A model generated the notes under the pieces. It ran no database searches and had not been told where the DNA came from. It worked only from the letters and a program-made list of their open reading frames with translations. Below, piece after piece: positions 9,351 to 17,549 of a stretch of DNA of 64,000 nucleotides; positions within the stretch are counted from its first letter, which is position 1, and the number at the start of each line of letters is the position of its first letter. The translations under genes were made by a program, and so were the position numbers. This DNA comes from Clostridia bacterium (GTDB taxonomy: Bacteria > Bacillota > Clostridia > TANB77 > CAG-508): NCBI GenBank assembly GCA_900754285.1, contig CAAECB010000034.1:10026-74025 (forward strand), written 5' to 3'.

Positions 9351-12137
9351 TTACATTTTTCGACAATCATTATTACCATTAATTCTAAACAATTTAAATA
9401 ATTCAACAATAACAATTGGAGCAAAAATTAAACAAATAAGTTCAATAATATTTTGAGTAGGTAACAATGGAATACTAAAAATATTTCTCAACTCTGGTAT
9501 TAAAAGTATTACAAAAACTAAAGCCGCAGAAATCAAAACTGCCCCAATAAGTTTCATATTATTAAACACATTTGATTTAAATATTGATTTTTTATTATCT
9601 CTAACATTAAATACATGTGTTAATTCTGATAAAGCTAAAGTTACAAAAGCCATTGTTTGACCAACTTCAATTTTAGATTGTTCTAAAGTCAAATCACCAA
9701 TTGGCTCTGTTGTAGTACCTAATCCAATCATAAATGCAGCCAATGTCAAGCCACCAATCATAATTCCTTGATAAACAACACGCCAAGTCATTCCCTTTGT
9801 AAATACACCTTTCTTAGTATCTCTAGGTTTTCTTTGCATAATATCAGAGTTTGCTGGATCAAATGCCAATGCTAATGCTGGTAAAGAATCTGTAACCAAA
9901 TTAATCCACAAAATATGAATAGGTAACAAAATTTCTAAATGATTTATATCTGATATTCCAAACCATTTTGCAAATAATGGTGTAAACAATGTGGCTAAAA
10001 ACAATACTACTATTTCTCCTACATTACTTGAAAGTAAAAATTGAATTACTTTTAGTATATTATCATAAATTCTTCTACCTTCTTCAACAGCTGAAACAAT
10101 AGTCGCAAAATTATCATCTGTTAAAATAACATCTGCTGCTTCTTTTGCAACATCTGTACCTACCATTCCCATAGCACATCCAATATCAGCTGTTTTTAAA
10201 GCAGGGCTATCATTAACTCCATCACCTGTCATAGCAACAATTTCGCCATTTTTTTGCCAAGCACGTACAATACGTACTTTATGTTCAGGAGAAACTCTTG
10301 CATATACAGAATATTTACGTACATTTTTTTCTAAATCTTCATCAGACATTTTTTCAAGTTCAACACCTGTTATTGCTTCATCTTCATTTTTCAAAATGCC
10401 CAAACTTTTTGCAATAGCTGTAGCTGTAACTTTGTGGTCACCTGTAATCATAACTGTCTTTATACCTGCTGTTTTACATTTTTCAACAGCAATTTTTGCT
10501 TCTTCTCTAGGTGGATCTATCATACCAACCATACCAAGAAAAACTAAATCATTCTCCATATTTTCCATTTCGTCTTTTGATGGTTCATGTTCCAAAACTT
10601 TATATGCACAACCTAATACACGTAAAGCATCTTTTGCCATCTTTTCATTTACATCTTCAATACTTGAAATATATTTATCAAAACTTTCTTTATCTCTTTT
10701 TATTTCTCCATTAAATTGATATCCTGAACATCTATCTAATAACTCATCAATTCCACCTTTTGTGTATACAATAAATTTATCATTTACTTTATTTACTGTA
10801 GTCATTAATTTTCTATCTGAATCAAAAGGAATTTCTTGTACACGTGGCATTCTATCATATATACTAGGGTCAAAATTTAATTTAAAAGCCATGTCAACTA
10901 AAGCAGTCTCTGTTGGGTCACCTGTTAAATTTCCATCAACATCAACTTTTGTATCATTACACAACATATTAGCATAAATTAGCTCTGTTAATTCCTTATC
11001 TTTTAATTCTAGCCTATTAGTATTTTCTATCACTTCTATTCCTTTTTCTAAGTCTTCCATACCATACAATTTACCATTAAAAAATACCTTTTGTACTGTC
11101 ATTTTATTTTGAGTTAATGTTCCTGTTTTATCTGAACATATAACTGTACTACTTCCCAAAGTTTCAACTGCTGGCAATTTTTTTACTATAGCATGTTTTT
11201 TTACCATTTTTTGAACACCTATTGCAAGAACTATTGTAGATACTGCAACTAATCCTTCTGGTATAGCTGCAACAGCTAATGAAACAGCTGTCATAAACAT
11301 TTGTATTACTTCTTTTCCTTGTATTAGTCCTACCACAAAAATAACAGCACATATTACTAATGCCGCAATTCCCAATGTTTTACCAAGTTGATTTAATTTT
11401 TGTTGTAAAGGTGTTTCTTGTTTTTCTGTTTGATTCATCATTCCAGCAATTTTTCCTACCTCTGTAGTCATTCCAGTTTCTACAACAATTCCTTTTCCTC
11501 TTCCATAAGTCACCAAACTAGAAGAAAACAACATATTAGTACAATCACCAATTCCAATATCTGAATTTTCTATCTCAGCTATACCTTTTTCTACTGGTAC
11601 TGATTCCCCTGTTAATGAACTCTCTTGTGCTTTTAAGTTTACAGCTTCTATTATTCTTAAATCTGCTGGTATATAATCACCTGTATCTAATACTACTACA
11701 TCTCCTGGTACAAGTTCTTTTGATGGTATTACTTGTATATTTCCATCTCTTATTACCTTTGCTGCATGGTCACTTAATTTTTGCAATGCTTCTAATGATT
11801 TTTCCGCCTTTGATTCTTGGGCCACTCCAATTATTGCATTTACAATTACTACTATTAATATAATAATAGTGTCTGTAAATCCTTCTCCTTGTGATACTCC
11901 TACTATACCTGATACTATTGCTGCTATTATTAAAACTATTATTGAAAAATCTTTAAATTGGTCCAAAAATCTTTGTAGTAAAGTTTTCTTTTTTGCTGCT
12001 TGTAATTCATTATACCCATATTTTTCTTGCTTTTCTCTTACTTGCTCTTCTGATAAGCCATTTTCAATACTTGTTTCTAGCTTACTTTCTACTTCTTCTA
12101 CTTTTTGTTTATACCACTTTTTTTCTTCCATTATCAT
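9351..12137 (-). CDS. Cation-transporting P-type ATPase (Ca2+/Mn2+ type)
   Basis: This 928-residue P2-type ATPase has an N-terminal cation ATPase domain (KYGYNELQ), TGES in the actuator domain, AIPEGLVAVSTIVLA in M4, the phosphorylation site DKTGT with D336, the nucleotide domain, TGDGVNDSPALK, and a C-terminal helix block with WINLVTDSLPALALAFDP. The family contains Ca2+ pumps and the Mn2+ exporters YoaB/MgtA of lactic acid bacteria. A yybP-ykoY riboswitch and terminator lie directly upstream, which points to Mn2+ export. Start could be ATG 12137 or 12131; both share one AAAGGA site. Confidence 0.93.
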   Translation of the reverse strand: MIMEEKKWYKQKVEEVESKLETSIENGLSEEQVREKQEKYGYNELQAAKKKTLLQRFLDQFKDFSIIVLIIAAIVSGIVGVSQGEGFTDTIIILIVVIVNAIIGVAQESKAEKSLEALQKLSDHAAKVIRDGNIQVIPSKELVPGDVVVLDTGDYIPADLRIIEAVNLKAQESSLTGESVPVEKGIAEIENSDIGIGDCTNMLFSSSLVTYGRGKGIVVETGMTTEVGKIAGMMNQTEKQETPLQQKLNQLGKTLGIAALVICAVIFVVGLIQGKEVIQMFMTAVSLAVAAIPEGLVAVSTIVLAIGVQKMVKKHAIVKKLPAVETLGSSTVICSDKTGTLTQNKMTVQKVFFNGKLYGMEDLEKGIEVIENTNRLELKDKELTELIYANMLCNDTKVDVDGNLTGDPTETALVDMAFKLNFDPSIYDRMPRVQEIPFDSDRKLMTTVNKVNDKFIVYTKGGIDELLDRCSGYQFNGEIKRDKESFDKYISSIEDVNEKMAKDALRVLGCAYKVLEHEPSKDEMENMENDLVFLGMVGMIDPPREEAKIAVEKCKTAGIKTVMITGDHKVTATAIAKSLGILKNEDEAITGVELEKMSDEDLEKNVRKYSVYARVSPEHKVRIVRAWQKNGEIVAMTGDGVNDSPALKTADIGCAMGMVGTDVAKEAADVILTDDNFATIVSAVEEGRRIYDNILKVIQFLLSSNVGEIVVLFLATLFTPLFAKWFGISDINHLEILLPIHILWINLVTDSLPALALAFDPANSDIMQRKPRDTKKGVFTKGMTWRVVYQGIMIGGLTLAAFMIGLGTTTEPIGDLTLEQSKIEVGQTMAFVTLALSELTHVFNVRDNKKSIFKSNVFNNMKLIGAVLISAALVFVILLIPELRNIFSIPLLPTQNIIELICLIFAPIVIVELFKLFRINGNNDCRKM

Positions 12138-12217
12138 ACAATCCTTTCTTTTTATAATTTTTATTTTTTTTCATTTCTCTTTTTTATTTTGTATATTTTT
12201 CTTTTTTATATTCAAAA

Positions 12218-12266
12218 AAGACTCTTAAAAGAAATTTTGTTTTGCAAAATCTCTTTTAAAAGTCTC
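12218..12266 (-). terminator. Intrinsic terminator, expression platform of the riboswitch
   Basis: On the minus strand a long stem (AGACTTTTAAAAGAGATTTTG with CAAAATTTCTTTTAAGAGTCT, loop CAAAA or similar) runs straight into TTTTTT. Its 5' arm overlaps the 3' strand of the aptamer closing stem, the usual arrangement of a transcriptional ON switch in which ligand binding blocks terminator formation. It also terminates the upstream tRNA-Glu transcript if the switch is off. Confidence 0.8.
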
Positions 12267-12350
12267 GCTTACTTTATTAAAGCTTACTAACCAGATACTA
12301 TGTTATGTATCGCGACTGTTGATTAGTAATTAAAAGCTACTCCCTTTTAA
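12257..12350 (-). promoter_or_regulatory. yybP-ykoY manganese riboswitch
   Basis: On the minus strand the leader of the P-type ATPase reads AAAGGGAGTAGC, the hallmark 5' strand of yybP-ykoY aptamers, then a helix closed by ACTAA/TTAGT containing AACAGTCGCGATAC, and ends with AAGCGAGACTTTT, the usual 3' strand. Known members bind Mn2+ and control Mn2+/cation exporters, including P-type ATPases, which is what follows here. Boundaries are estimates. Confidence 0.82.
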
Positions 12351-12435
12351 TATTTTAGTTTTAAAAAGTCATTAATTTTTTATTTAGAAAATTGTATTTA
12401 ATGTATAACATTACAATTCCAACATTTTATAGCTT

Positions 12436-12510
12436 TGGTGACCCCTACGGGAATCGAACCCATGATTCCACCTTGAGAGGGTGGCGTCTTAGCCGCTTGA
12501 CCAAGGGGCC
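12436..12510 (-). tRNA. tRNA-Glu (anticodon CTC)
   Basis: On the minus strand GGCCCCTTGGTCAAGCGGC opens a cloverleaf. The anticodon stem CCACC/GGTGG encloses the loop CTCTCAA, giving anticodon CTC. The T arm is GGGTTCGATTCCC and the acceptor 3' strand ends AGGGGTCA with an encoded CCA at 12438-12436. Confidence 0.95.
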
Positions 12511-12540
12511 ATAAATACTGTACACGCTGTGTACTATGTA

Positions 12541-12569
12541 TTTATATCATGTTTTTATAAATTAGTCAA
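12541..12569 (-). promoter_or_regulatory. Promoter of tRNA-Glu, overlapping the mrnC stop
   Basis: TTGACT (12569-12564) and TATAAA (12546-12541) on the minus strand have a 17-base spacer. The -35 box lies across the end of mrnC (stop at 12562). The transcribed leader contains the palindrome GTACACAGCGTGTAC. Confidence 0.65.
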
Positions 12570-12960
12570 CACTAATCTTTAAAATTTCTTGTAATCTATC
12601 ACTTTGTTCAGTTAAATATAAATATCCAAGAAGAGCCTCATATGCTGTAGCATACATATATTCTTGAACATTTGCATTTTTAGGCAAATGATGATTTTCA
12701 GCATTTCTACCTCTCCTTACCACATCTTTTTCTTCTTCTGTTAATTCATCATAAATACGTTTTAAAATTTCTGATTGAGCACCAGCTTTAACATATTTTA
12801 TTGATTCAATATGTAATGCATGTGGTTTCATATGTGTTTCATTTACCAATTTTGTTCTTATATATAATTCATATACACAATCACCAACATATGCCCATGT
12901 AAGTGGTGGCAATAATTTTACTTCTTGCATACTACGCTTAATTTCTATAAATGATTCCAA
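12562..12960 (-). CDS. mrnC: Mini-ribonuclease 3
   Basis: Mini-III matures 23S rRNA termini in Gram-positive bacteria. The 132-residue protein has only the RNase III catalytic domain and no dsRNA-binding domain. Motifs are LPPLTWAYVGDCVYELYIR (catalytic Asp) and the C-terminal TAYEALLGYLYL (catalytic Glu). Start is TTG at 12960 behind GAGGAAAAAAA. It lies 34 bases after rbgA; in many Firmicutes these genes belong to RNA and ribosome maturation clusters. Confidence 0.93.
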   Translation of the reverse strand: MESFIEIKRSMQEVKLLPPLTWAYVGDCVYELYIRTKLVNETHMKPHALHIESIKYVKAGAQSEILKRIYDELTEEEKDVVRRGRNAENHHLPKNANVQEYMYATAYEALLGYLYLTEQSDRLQEILKISVD

Positions 12961-12994
12961 TTTTTTTCCTCTTTTCTAAATAAATTGTATATTT

Positions 12995-13960
12995 TTAATT
13001 TTTACTATCTGCTTTTTCAATTGTAATTTTTCCTAATACTCCATTTTTAAATTCATCTAATAAGATTTTTGCTGTTTTTTCATCATCTATATTTCCACCT
13101 GAAATTATACACCCTCTTTTTCTTCCTATTTCTTGCATAATCTCATAAATGTTTTGATTTTCTGGTTGGAAATCTTGTCCCATAACTTCTTTTATGTATT
13201 CCTCTTTTAATTGATATCTTTGGCATATTTTTTCTGGATATTCTTCTAATAGATATTTTGTTAATTCATATGCTACTTCTATTCTATCTAATACATCTTC
13301 TTTTATAGAACCTGTAAACGCTAAATGCAACGCTACCTCATTGTTTTCAAATTTTGGCCATAATACACCTGGAGTATCTAATAATTCTACTTTTTCATTT
13401 ATTCGTATCCATTGTTTTTGCTTTGTTACACCTGGTTTGTTCCCAACTCCTGCTAAAGTTCTTTTGCTTATTCTGTTTATAAAAGATGATTTTCCTACAT
13501 TTGGTATTCCTAATATCATCGCTCTAATTTTTCTTCCTGTTCTTCCTTTTGAATCCATTTCTTCTTTTTTATCTTTCATGACCTCTTCTATTTTGCTTAC
13601 TACTTGTCCTATTCCAGTTCCAGATTGCGAATCTGTTAATACTGCTGGTATTCCTTTTTTTGCAAAATATGATAACCATCTTTGATTTTCTTTTTCTTCT
13701 GATAAATCACATTTGTTTAATATTACTATTTTTTTCTTTCCTTTTGTTATCTCCTCTATGTCTGGATTTCTACTTGCTATTGGTATCCTTGCATCTAATA
13801 ATTCTATTACTATATCTATTAGTTTTAAGTCTTCTTTTATTTGCTTTCTTGTTTTCGCCATATGTCCTGGATACCAGTTAATTCCGACTGATGGAAAACT
13901 TTTTGTACTATCATCTTTTTTCTTTTCTGCTCTAATTTTTCTTTTTTGATACATATCCAT
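12995..13960 (-). CDS. rbgA: Ribosome biogenesis GTPase RbgA/YlqF
   Basis: RbgA is a circularly permuted GTPase required for late 50S subunit assembly. The 321-residue protein has NWYPGHMAKTRKQI near residue 28, then G4 (NKCD, about residue 82), G1 (GIPNVGKSS, about 151) and G3 (DTPG, about 193) in permuted order, and a C-terminal helical RNA-binding domain. Its first 29 codons and start region are duplicated at 15021-15108, so the present 5' end may have arrived with the rhuM insertion. Its ribosome site (AAGGAAGTG) is directly behind the rhuM pseudogene stop. Confidence 0.95.
   Translation of the reverse strand: MDMYQKRKIRAEKKKDDSTKSFPSVGINWYPGHMAKTRKQIKEDLKLIDIVIELLDARIPIASRNPDIEEITKGKKKIVILNKCDLSEEKENQRWLSYFAKKGIPAVLTDSQSGTGIGQVVSKIEEVMKDKKEEMDSKGRTGRKIRAMILGIPNVGKSSFINRISKRTLAGVGNKPGVTKQKQWIRINEKVELLDTPGVLWPKFENNEVALHLAFTGSIKEDVLDRIEVAYELTKYLLEEYPEKICQRYQLKEEYIKEVMGQDFQPENQNIYEIMQEIGRKRGCIISGGNIDDEKTAKILLDEFKNGVLGKITIEKADSKN
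13873..13960 (-). repeat. Direct repeat copy A (functional rbgA 5' end)
   Basis: These 88 bases, the start of rbgA through codon 29, match 15021-15108 with two mismatches; similarity continues weakly into the ribosome site. Together the copies flank the broken rhuM gene and may be attachment-site-like scars. Confidence 0.9.
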
Positions 13961-13974
13961 TATTTATCACTTCC

Positions 13975-14979
13975 TTATTCATCACTATTATTTTCATTTA
14001 AATATTTATTATAAAATTCATCCATTGAAGAAATATATTTTCGATCTTGTATAACTCTAAACTTTTCATACTCTTTTTCTGCTTTTTCTACTGCTTCTTT
14101 ATGAGATATACTGCCACTATTATTTAATATTTTTTTCTTCTAAACTTTAATAAATCATCAGTTGCATCTATCCAATCCTTCATTGTCATTACATATCTTT
14201 GTTTTGCTTCATCCTCTGCAAATATCAAAAATAAATTTGTTAAATTTTTTAGATTATTCATTTCTTCTTCGTTTAAATAATTTTTTGCAATAACTACATC
14301 ATATTTATATATTAAACCATCAGGAGAATTTTTCCAATTAGTTAGTCCCACATGTTCTTTATCTGAGTTTGCTCTACTATATATTAATTCGGCAGCAGTA
14401 ATGTCCACTTATAGCATAATGCAACTTATTTTGAACTATTTTAAAGAAGGTATAGGCGTCTTCTGATTTTGGATTGTAATCTGCTGCTGTTGCAATAAAT
14501 AAATCAGTGATTTTTTGATATGCCATTCTTTCACTTACTCTAATTGTTTTAATACGTTCTAATAATTCATCAAAATATTTTGCATCATATTTATTTCCAC
14601 TTATAAAACGTTCGTCATTTAATGCAAAGCCCTTTGTCATATATTCTTTTAATATTTTTGTTGCCCATATTCTAAATTCTGTTGCTTTTTTAGAATTAAT
14701 TCTATAACCCACAGCAATTATAGCATCTAAACTATAAATAGTTGTGTTATAGTTTTTTCCGTCATCGGCAGTTAACGAGCATTTCTCGGTAACTGATTTT
14801 TTATCTAACTCATTATCTTCAAATATATGTTTCAAGTGTAAACTTATATTGTCTGTAGAACATTCAAAAACTTTTGACATTCCTTTTTGTGATAACCATA
14901 AAGTTTCATCTTTATAAATAGCATCTACTACAATATTACCTGCACTATTTTTATATATAATTAATTTATTATCTTCCAT
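13975..14979 (-). pseudogene. RhuM family gene, broken by two frameshifts
   Basis: The start ATG at 14979 follows AAAGGAG. The protein matches the intact neighbour along its length (NIVVDAIYKDETLWLSQKGM; VQNKLHYAISG; LTNWKNSPDG; VIQDRKYISSMDEF). The frame breaks twice. Near 14408 one extra base follows SG (GGACATTACT where GGA-ATT-ACT would continue as GITAAELIY). Near 14137 a run of seven A where eight are needed ends the frame at RRKKY. The remaining tail is open to TAA at 13975. Neither break involves CGG. RhuM-type proteins are often found beside type I restriction genes; none is present here. Confidence 0.82.
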
Positions 14980-15018
14980 CAATAATCTCCTTTCCTTTAG
15001 TTTTTCATGATTCCTCAC

Positions 15019-15108
15019 TTACCAGTTGATTCCGACTGATGGAAAACTTTTTGGACTATCATCTTTTTTCTTTTCTGCTCTAATTTTTCTTTTTTGATAC
15101 ATATCCAT
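15019..15108 (-). pseudogene. rbgA 5' remnant (29 codons)
   Basis: ATG at 15108 opens a frame that reads like RbgA residues 1-29 (one change, Thr to Pro at 19) and then hits TAA immediately after the Asn-Trp where RbgA continues with YPGHM. The upstream ribosome site has degenerated to A-rich sequence. It is best explained as the original 5' end of rbgA cut off by insertion of the adjacent rhuM segment, which brought or restored a new 5' end. Confidence 0.85.
15021..15108 (-). repeat. Direct repeat copy B (displaced rbgA head)
   Basis: This is the second copy of the 88-base repeat at 13873-13960, with 86 identical positions. The homology ends abruptly at TGGTA, the likely junction. Confidence 0.9.
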
Positions 15109-15143
15109 ATTTTTCACTTTTTTTACAACTTGTAAGTTGTCGC

Positions 15144-16157
15144 TCAGTTGCTGTTAAGATTTTTTGTTTCTGTTACTAACTCATCAAAGTCTGAAATATA
15201 ATTTTTGTCTTGTATAATTCTATATTTTTTGTACTCATCTAAAGCCAATTTATCTGCTATTTCTCTTTTTATTTTGCCATTATCTTTTAAAATGTTATAT
15301 TCATTTATTTTCAAAAATACTTCTAATTTTTCTTTCCACTCTTGCATTGAAATAATCTTACCTAGTTTTACTTGTCGTTCTGCATAATCAAGATACATCG
15401 ATACTAAATTATTTAGCTCTATAATTTCTTCTTGTGAAAGATAGTTTTTAGCTATTGTTACATCTGTTTCAAGTATTTTTCCATCTGGTGCATTTTTCCA
15501 AGTTGTTAGTCCCATATTATCTTTTTTACTATCTACTCTATTATAAATTATTTCAGGAGCAGTCATTCCAGTAATAGCAAAATGTAACTTGTTCTGAACA
15601 TTTTTGTAAAATTCTTGTGTTGTTTCACTATTTTTATCATAATCATAGCTACATTCTTTGTATATATCAGTTATTTTTTGATAAAATCTTCTTTCACTTG
15701 CTCTAATTTCTTTTATCTTAACTAATAACTCATCAAAGTAATCTTTTCCAAATTTAGGTCCATTTTTTAGCATTTCACTATTAACAATAAAACCTTTTTT
15801 TATGTATTCCTTCAATGTTTTGGTAGCCCAAATTCTAAAATCTGTTGCTTCTTTTGAATTTACTCTATAACCAACTGCTATAATTGCATCTAAACTGTAA
15901 AAATTTGTGTTATATTTTTTTCCATCCGAAGCAGTTACTCTAATTTTTTGAGTAACTGAATCTTGATTTAATTCTTTTGTTTTAAAGATATTCTGTAAAT
16001 GATATGTTATATTATTTTCTGCTACATTAAATAATTTTGACATTGACTTTTGTGTTAACCAAAAATCTTCTTCATTATATAAAACTTCAACAGATATATT
16101 TTCGTTATTTTGGCTTTGATATATGATTAAATCTTTTAAATTTTCTATATTATTCAA
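15144..16157 (-). CDS. RhuM family protein (virulence RhuM, PF13310-like)
   Basis: This intact protein of about 337 residues starts at TTG 16157 six bases behind GAGGTG; the longer GTG start at 16172 lacks spacing. Hallmarks are an N-terminal DNA-binding-like region (FWLTQKSMSKLFNVAENNI, SVTQKIRVTASDGK, YSLDAIIAVGYRVNS, DFRIWATKTLKEYI) and a C-terminal helical domain (FAITGMTAPEIIYNR, LTTWKNAPDG, TIAKNYLSQEEI). RhuM was named from Salmonella pathogenicity island 3 and is often linked to type I restriction loci, but its biochemical role is unknown. It is clearly diverged from the broken copy next to it, so the two arrived separately or are old. Confidence 0.85.
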   Translation of the reverse strand: MNNIENLKDLIIYQSQNNENISVEVLYNEEDFWLTQKSMSKLFNVAENNITYHLQNIFKTKELNQDSVTQKIRVTASDGKKYNTNFYSLDAIIAVGYRVNSKEATDFRIWATKTLKEYIKKGFIVNSEMLKNGPKFGKDYFDELLVKIKEIRASERRFYQKITDIYKECSYDYDKNSETTQEFYKNVQNKLHFAITGMTAPEIIYNRVDSKKDNMGLTTWKNAPDGKILETDVTIAKNYLSQEEIIELNNLVSMYLDYAERQVKLGKIISMQEWKEKLEVFLKINEYNILKDNGKIKREIADKLALDEYKKYRIIQDKNYISDFDELVTETKNLNSN

Positions 16158-16242
16158 TAATAAGCACCTCACATCTTTTTTTGAGAACTATTGTTTGTAT
16201 TATATAATAAAATAATTACTATGTCAATATTTTTAGTTGATT

Positions 16243-17238
16243 TCACGTTATATATTTCCTATGTGAGTTTTTCACATTATTTTGATTTACCATTGCGTAT
16301 TCCATCGTTGTATCTATTTTTATATGACCTAATAACTTATGTACTTGTTCTATTGGCATCCCTTTATCAATAGCCATAGTCGCCATTGTTATTCTAAATT
16401 TATATGGATGTACTTTATTTATATTTGCTTTTTTTCCTAGATTTCTAATAGCAATCTCAATTCCTGATATTCCTAATCTGTTATATGGTTTTATTAATGA
16501 TACAAATAATGCTTCATTATCATCTGTTCTAGTTTCCAAATATTTTTCTATATACATTTTGCTCTTTGCACTAAAATAAACTTCTCTTTCACTGTTTCCT
16601 TTATCCAAAACAATACAGCTTCTTTCTTGAAAATTCATATCTGATATATTTAATCTCGTAATTTCTCCTACTCTCATACCAGTTGAAATTAATAGTTCTA
16701 ATATTGCTAAATCCCTTACATTTGAACAAGTATCTCTTAACTTTTCCAAATTTCCATCTGTTAATGTTTCTTTTACTCTTCTAGTAGTCTTTACTTTATG
16801 AATTCTTCTTACTGGACTTTTTACAATATAGTCCTCATTTTCCAACCAAGCAAAGAAACTTGATAAAGTTCTTCTCATATTATCTATCGTTACCATACCT
16901 GCATTTGAATTATTTTTATAATCTGCTAAATAGTTTCTTAATATTTCAGTAGTAATTTCATTTACTGGAAGATTGACAGCATCAAACATTTTATTTATAT
17001 TATCTTTATAGTAATTTAAAGTTCTATTTGAGCAACCTTCAATTTCTTTAGATGATATAAATTTATTTTATATATTAGTATTATTCTTTAGTATTTCCTG
17101 TTTTTTAATTGGTTCTATCCTTTCAATTTGATAATTTAAACATATTTCTGTAAGTATTTCTTTTAATTTTATTCTTTGGTTATTGTCTAAAAAATCTTCT
17201 GTTGTATCAATTACTTTTCCTACAAATAATTCTCTCAT
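16243..17238 (-). pseudogene. Tyrosine recombinase/integrase with in-frame stop
   Basis: The gene starts ATG at 17238 behind a perfect GGAGG site. It reads 56 codons, meets one in-frame TAA (about 17068-17070), and continues in the same frame to 16243 as an integrase: SAM-like N-domain (CSNRTLNYYKDNI), box I STGMRVGEITRLN with the catalytic Arg, HPYKFRITMATMA in place of the usual HKLRHT block, and LLGHIKIDTTMEYAMVN with the box II His and the nucleophile Tyr. The stop and the altered H-R-H block suggest decay. It presumably once mobilised the rhuM segment. Confidence 0.85.
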
Positions 17239-17477
17239 GACAATTACCTCCTTACATTTTTATTTGATAATTTGCAATATATAGAACTCTATCTATATTA
17301 TACAATATTTAATTGACATAATAAAAGATAAGCATATTCTATATACCCATCTAAATGTTTATATTTTCGTTCAAATTTCAAAATCAATCTCAGCACCAAA
17401 TTACTATTTTATTTAAAATTTTATCATTTTTTGCCTGTAAAATGTAAAAAGAAATAAGATTGAAATTCTTATACATA

Positions 17478-17519
17478 TTTTATCAAAATGTTGATATATA
17501 GTCAATATTTTGATAAAAT
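17478..17519 (+). promoter_or_regulatory. Promoter overlapped by a 17-bp inverted repeat
   Basis: TTGATA (17491-17496) and TAAAAT (17514-17519) with a 17-base spacer form a promoter for the GHMP kinase gene. The same segment holds arms TTTTATCAAAATGTTGA and TCAATATTTTGATAAAA (one mismatch, 6-base loop), so the spacer and both boxes lie in a palindrome that could bind a dimeric repressor. Confidence 0.6.
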
Positions 17520-17549
17520 CAAAACAAAAAGATAAAAAGGAGACTTTAA

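Noticed and set aside
13975..14979. Counting the rhuM frameshift near 14408 as another CGG site
   Set aside because: The upstream-frame codon is CAT, not CGG, and a second unrelated lesion is present.
16243..17238. Stop-codon reassignment (TAA as sense) to explain the integrase
   Set aside because: All other genes use TAA as a normal stop; a single nonsense mutation is simpler.
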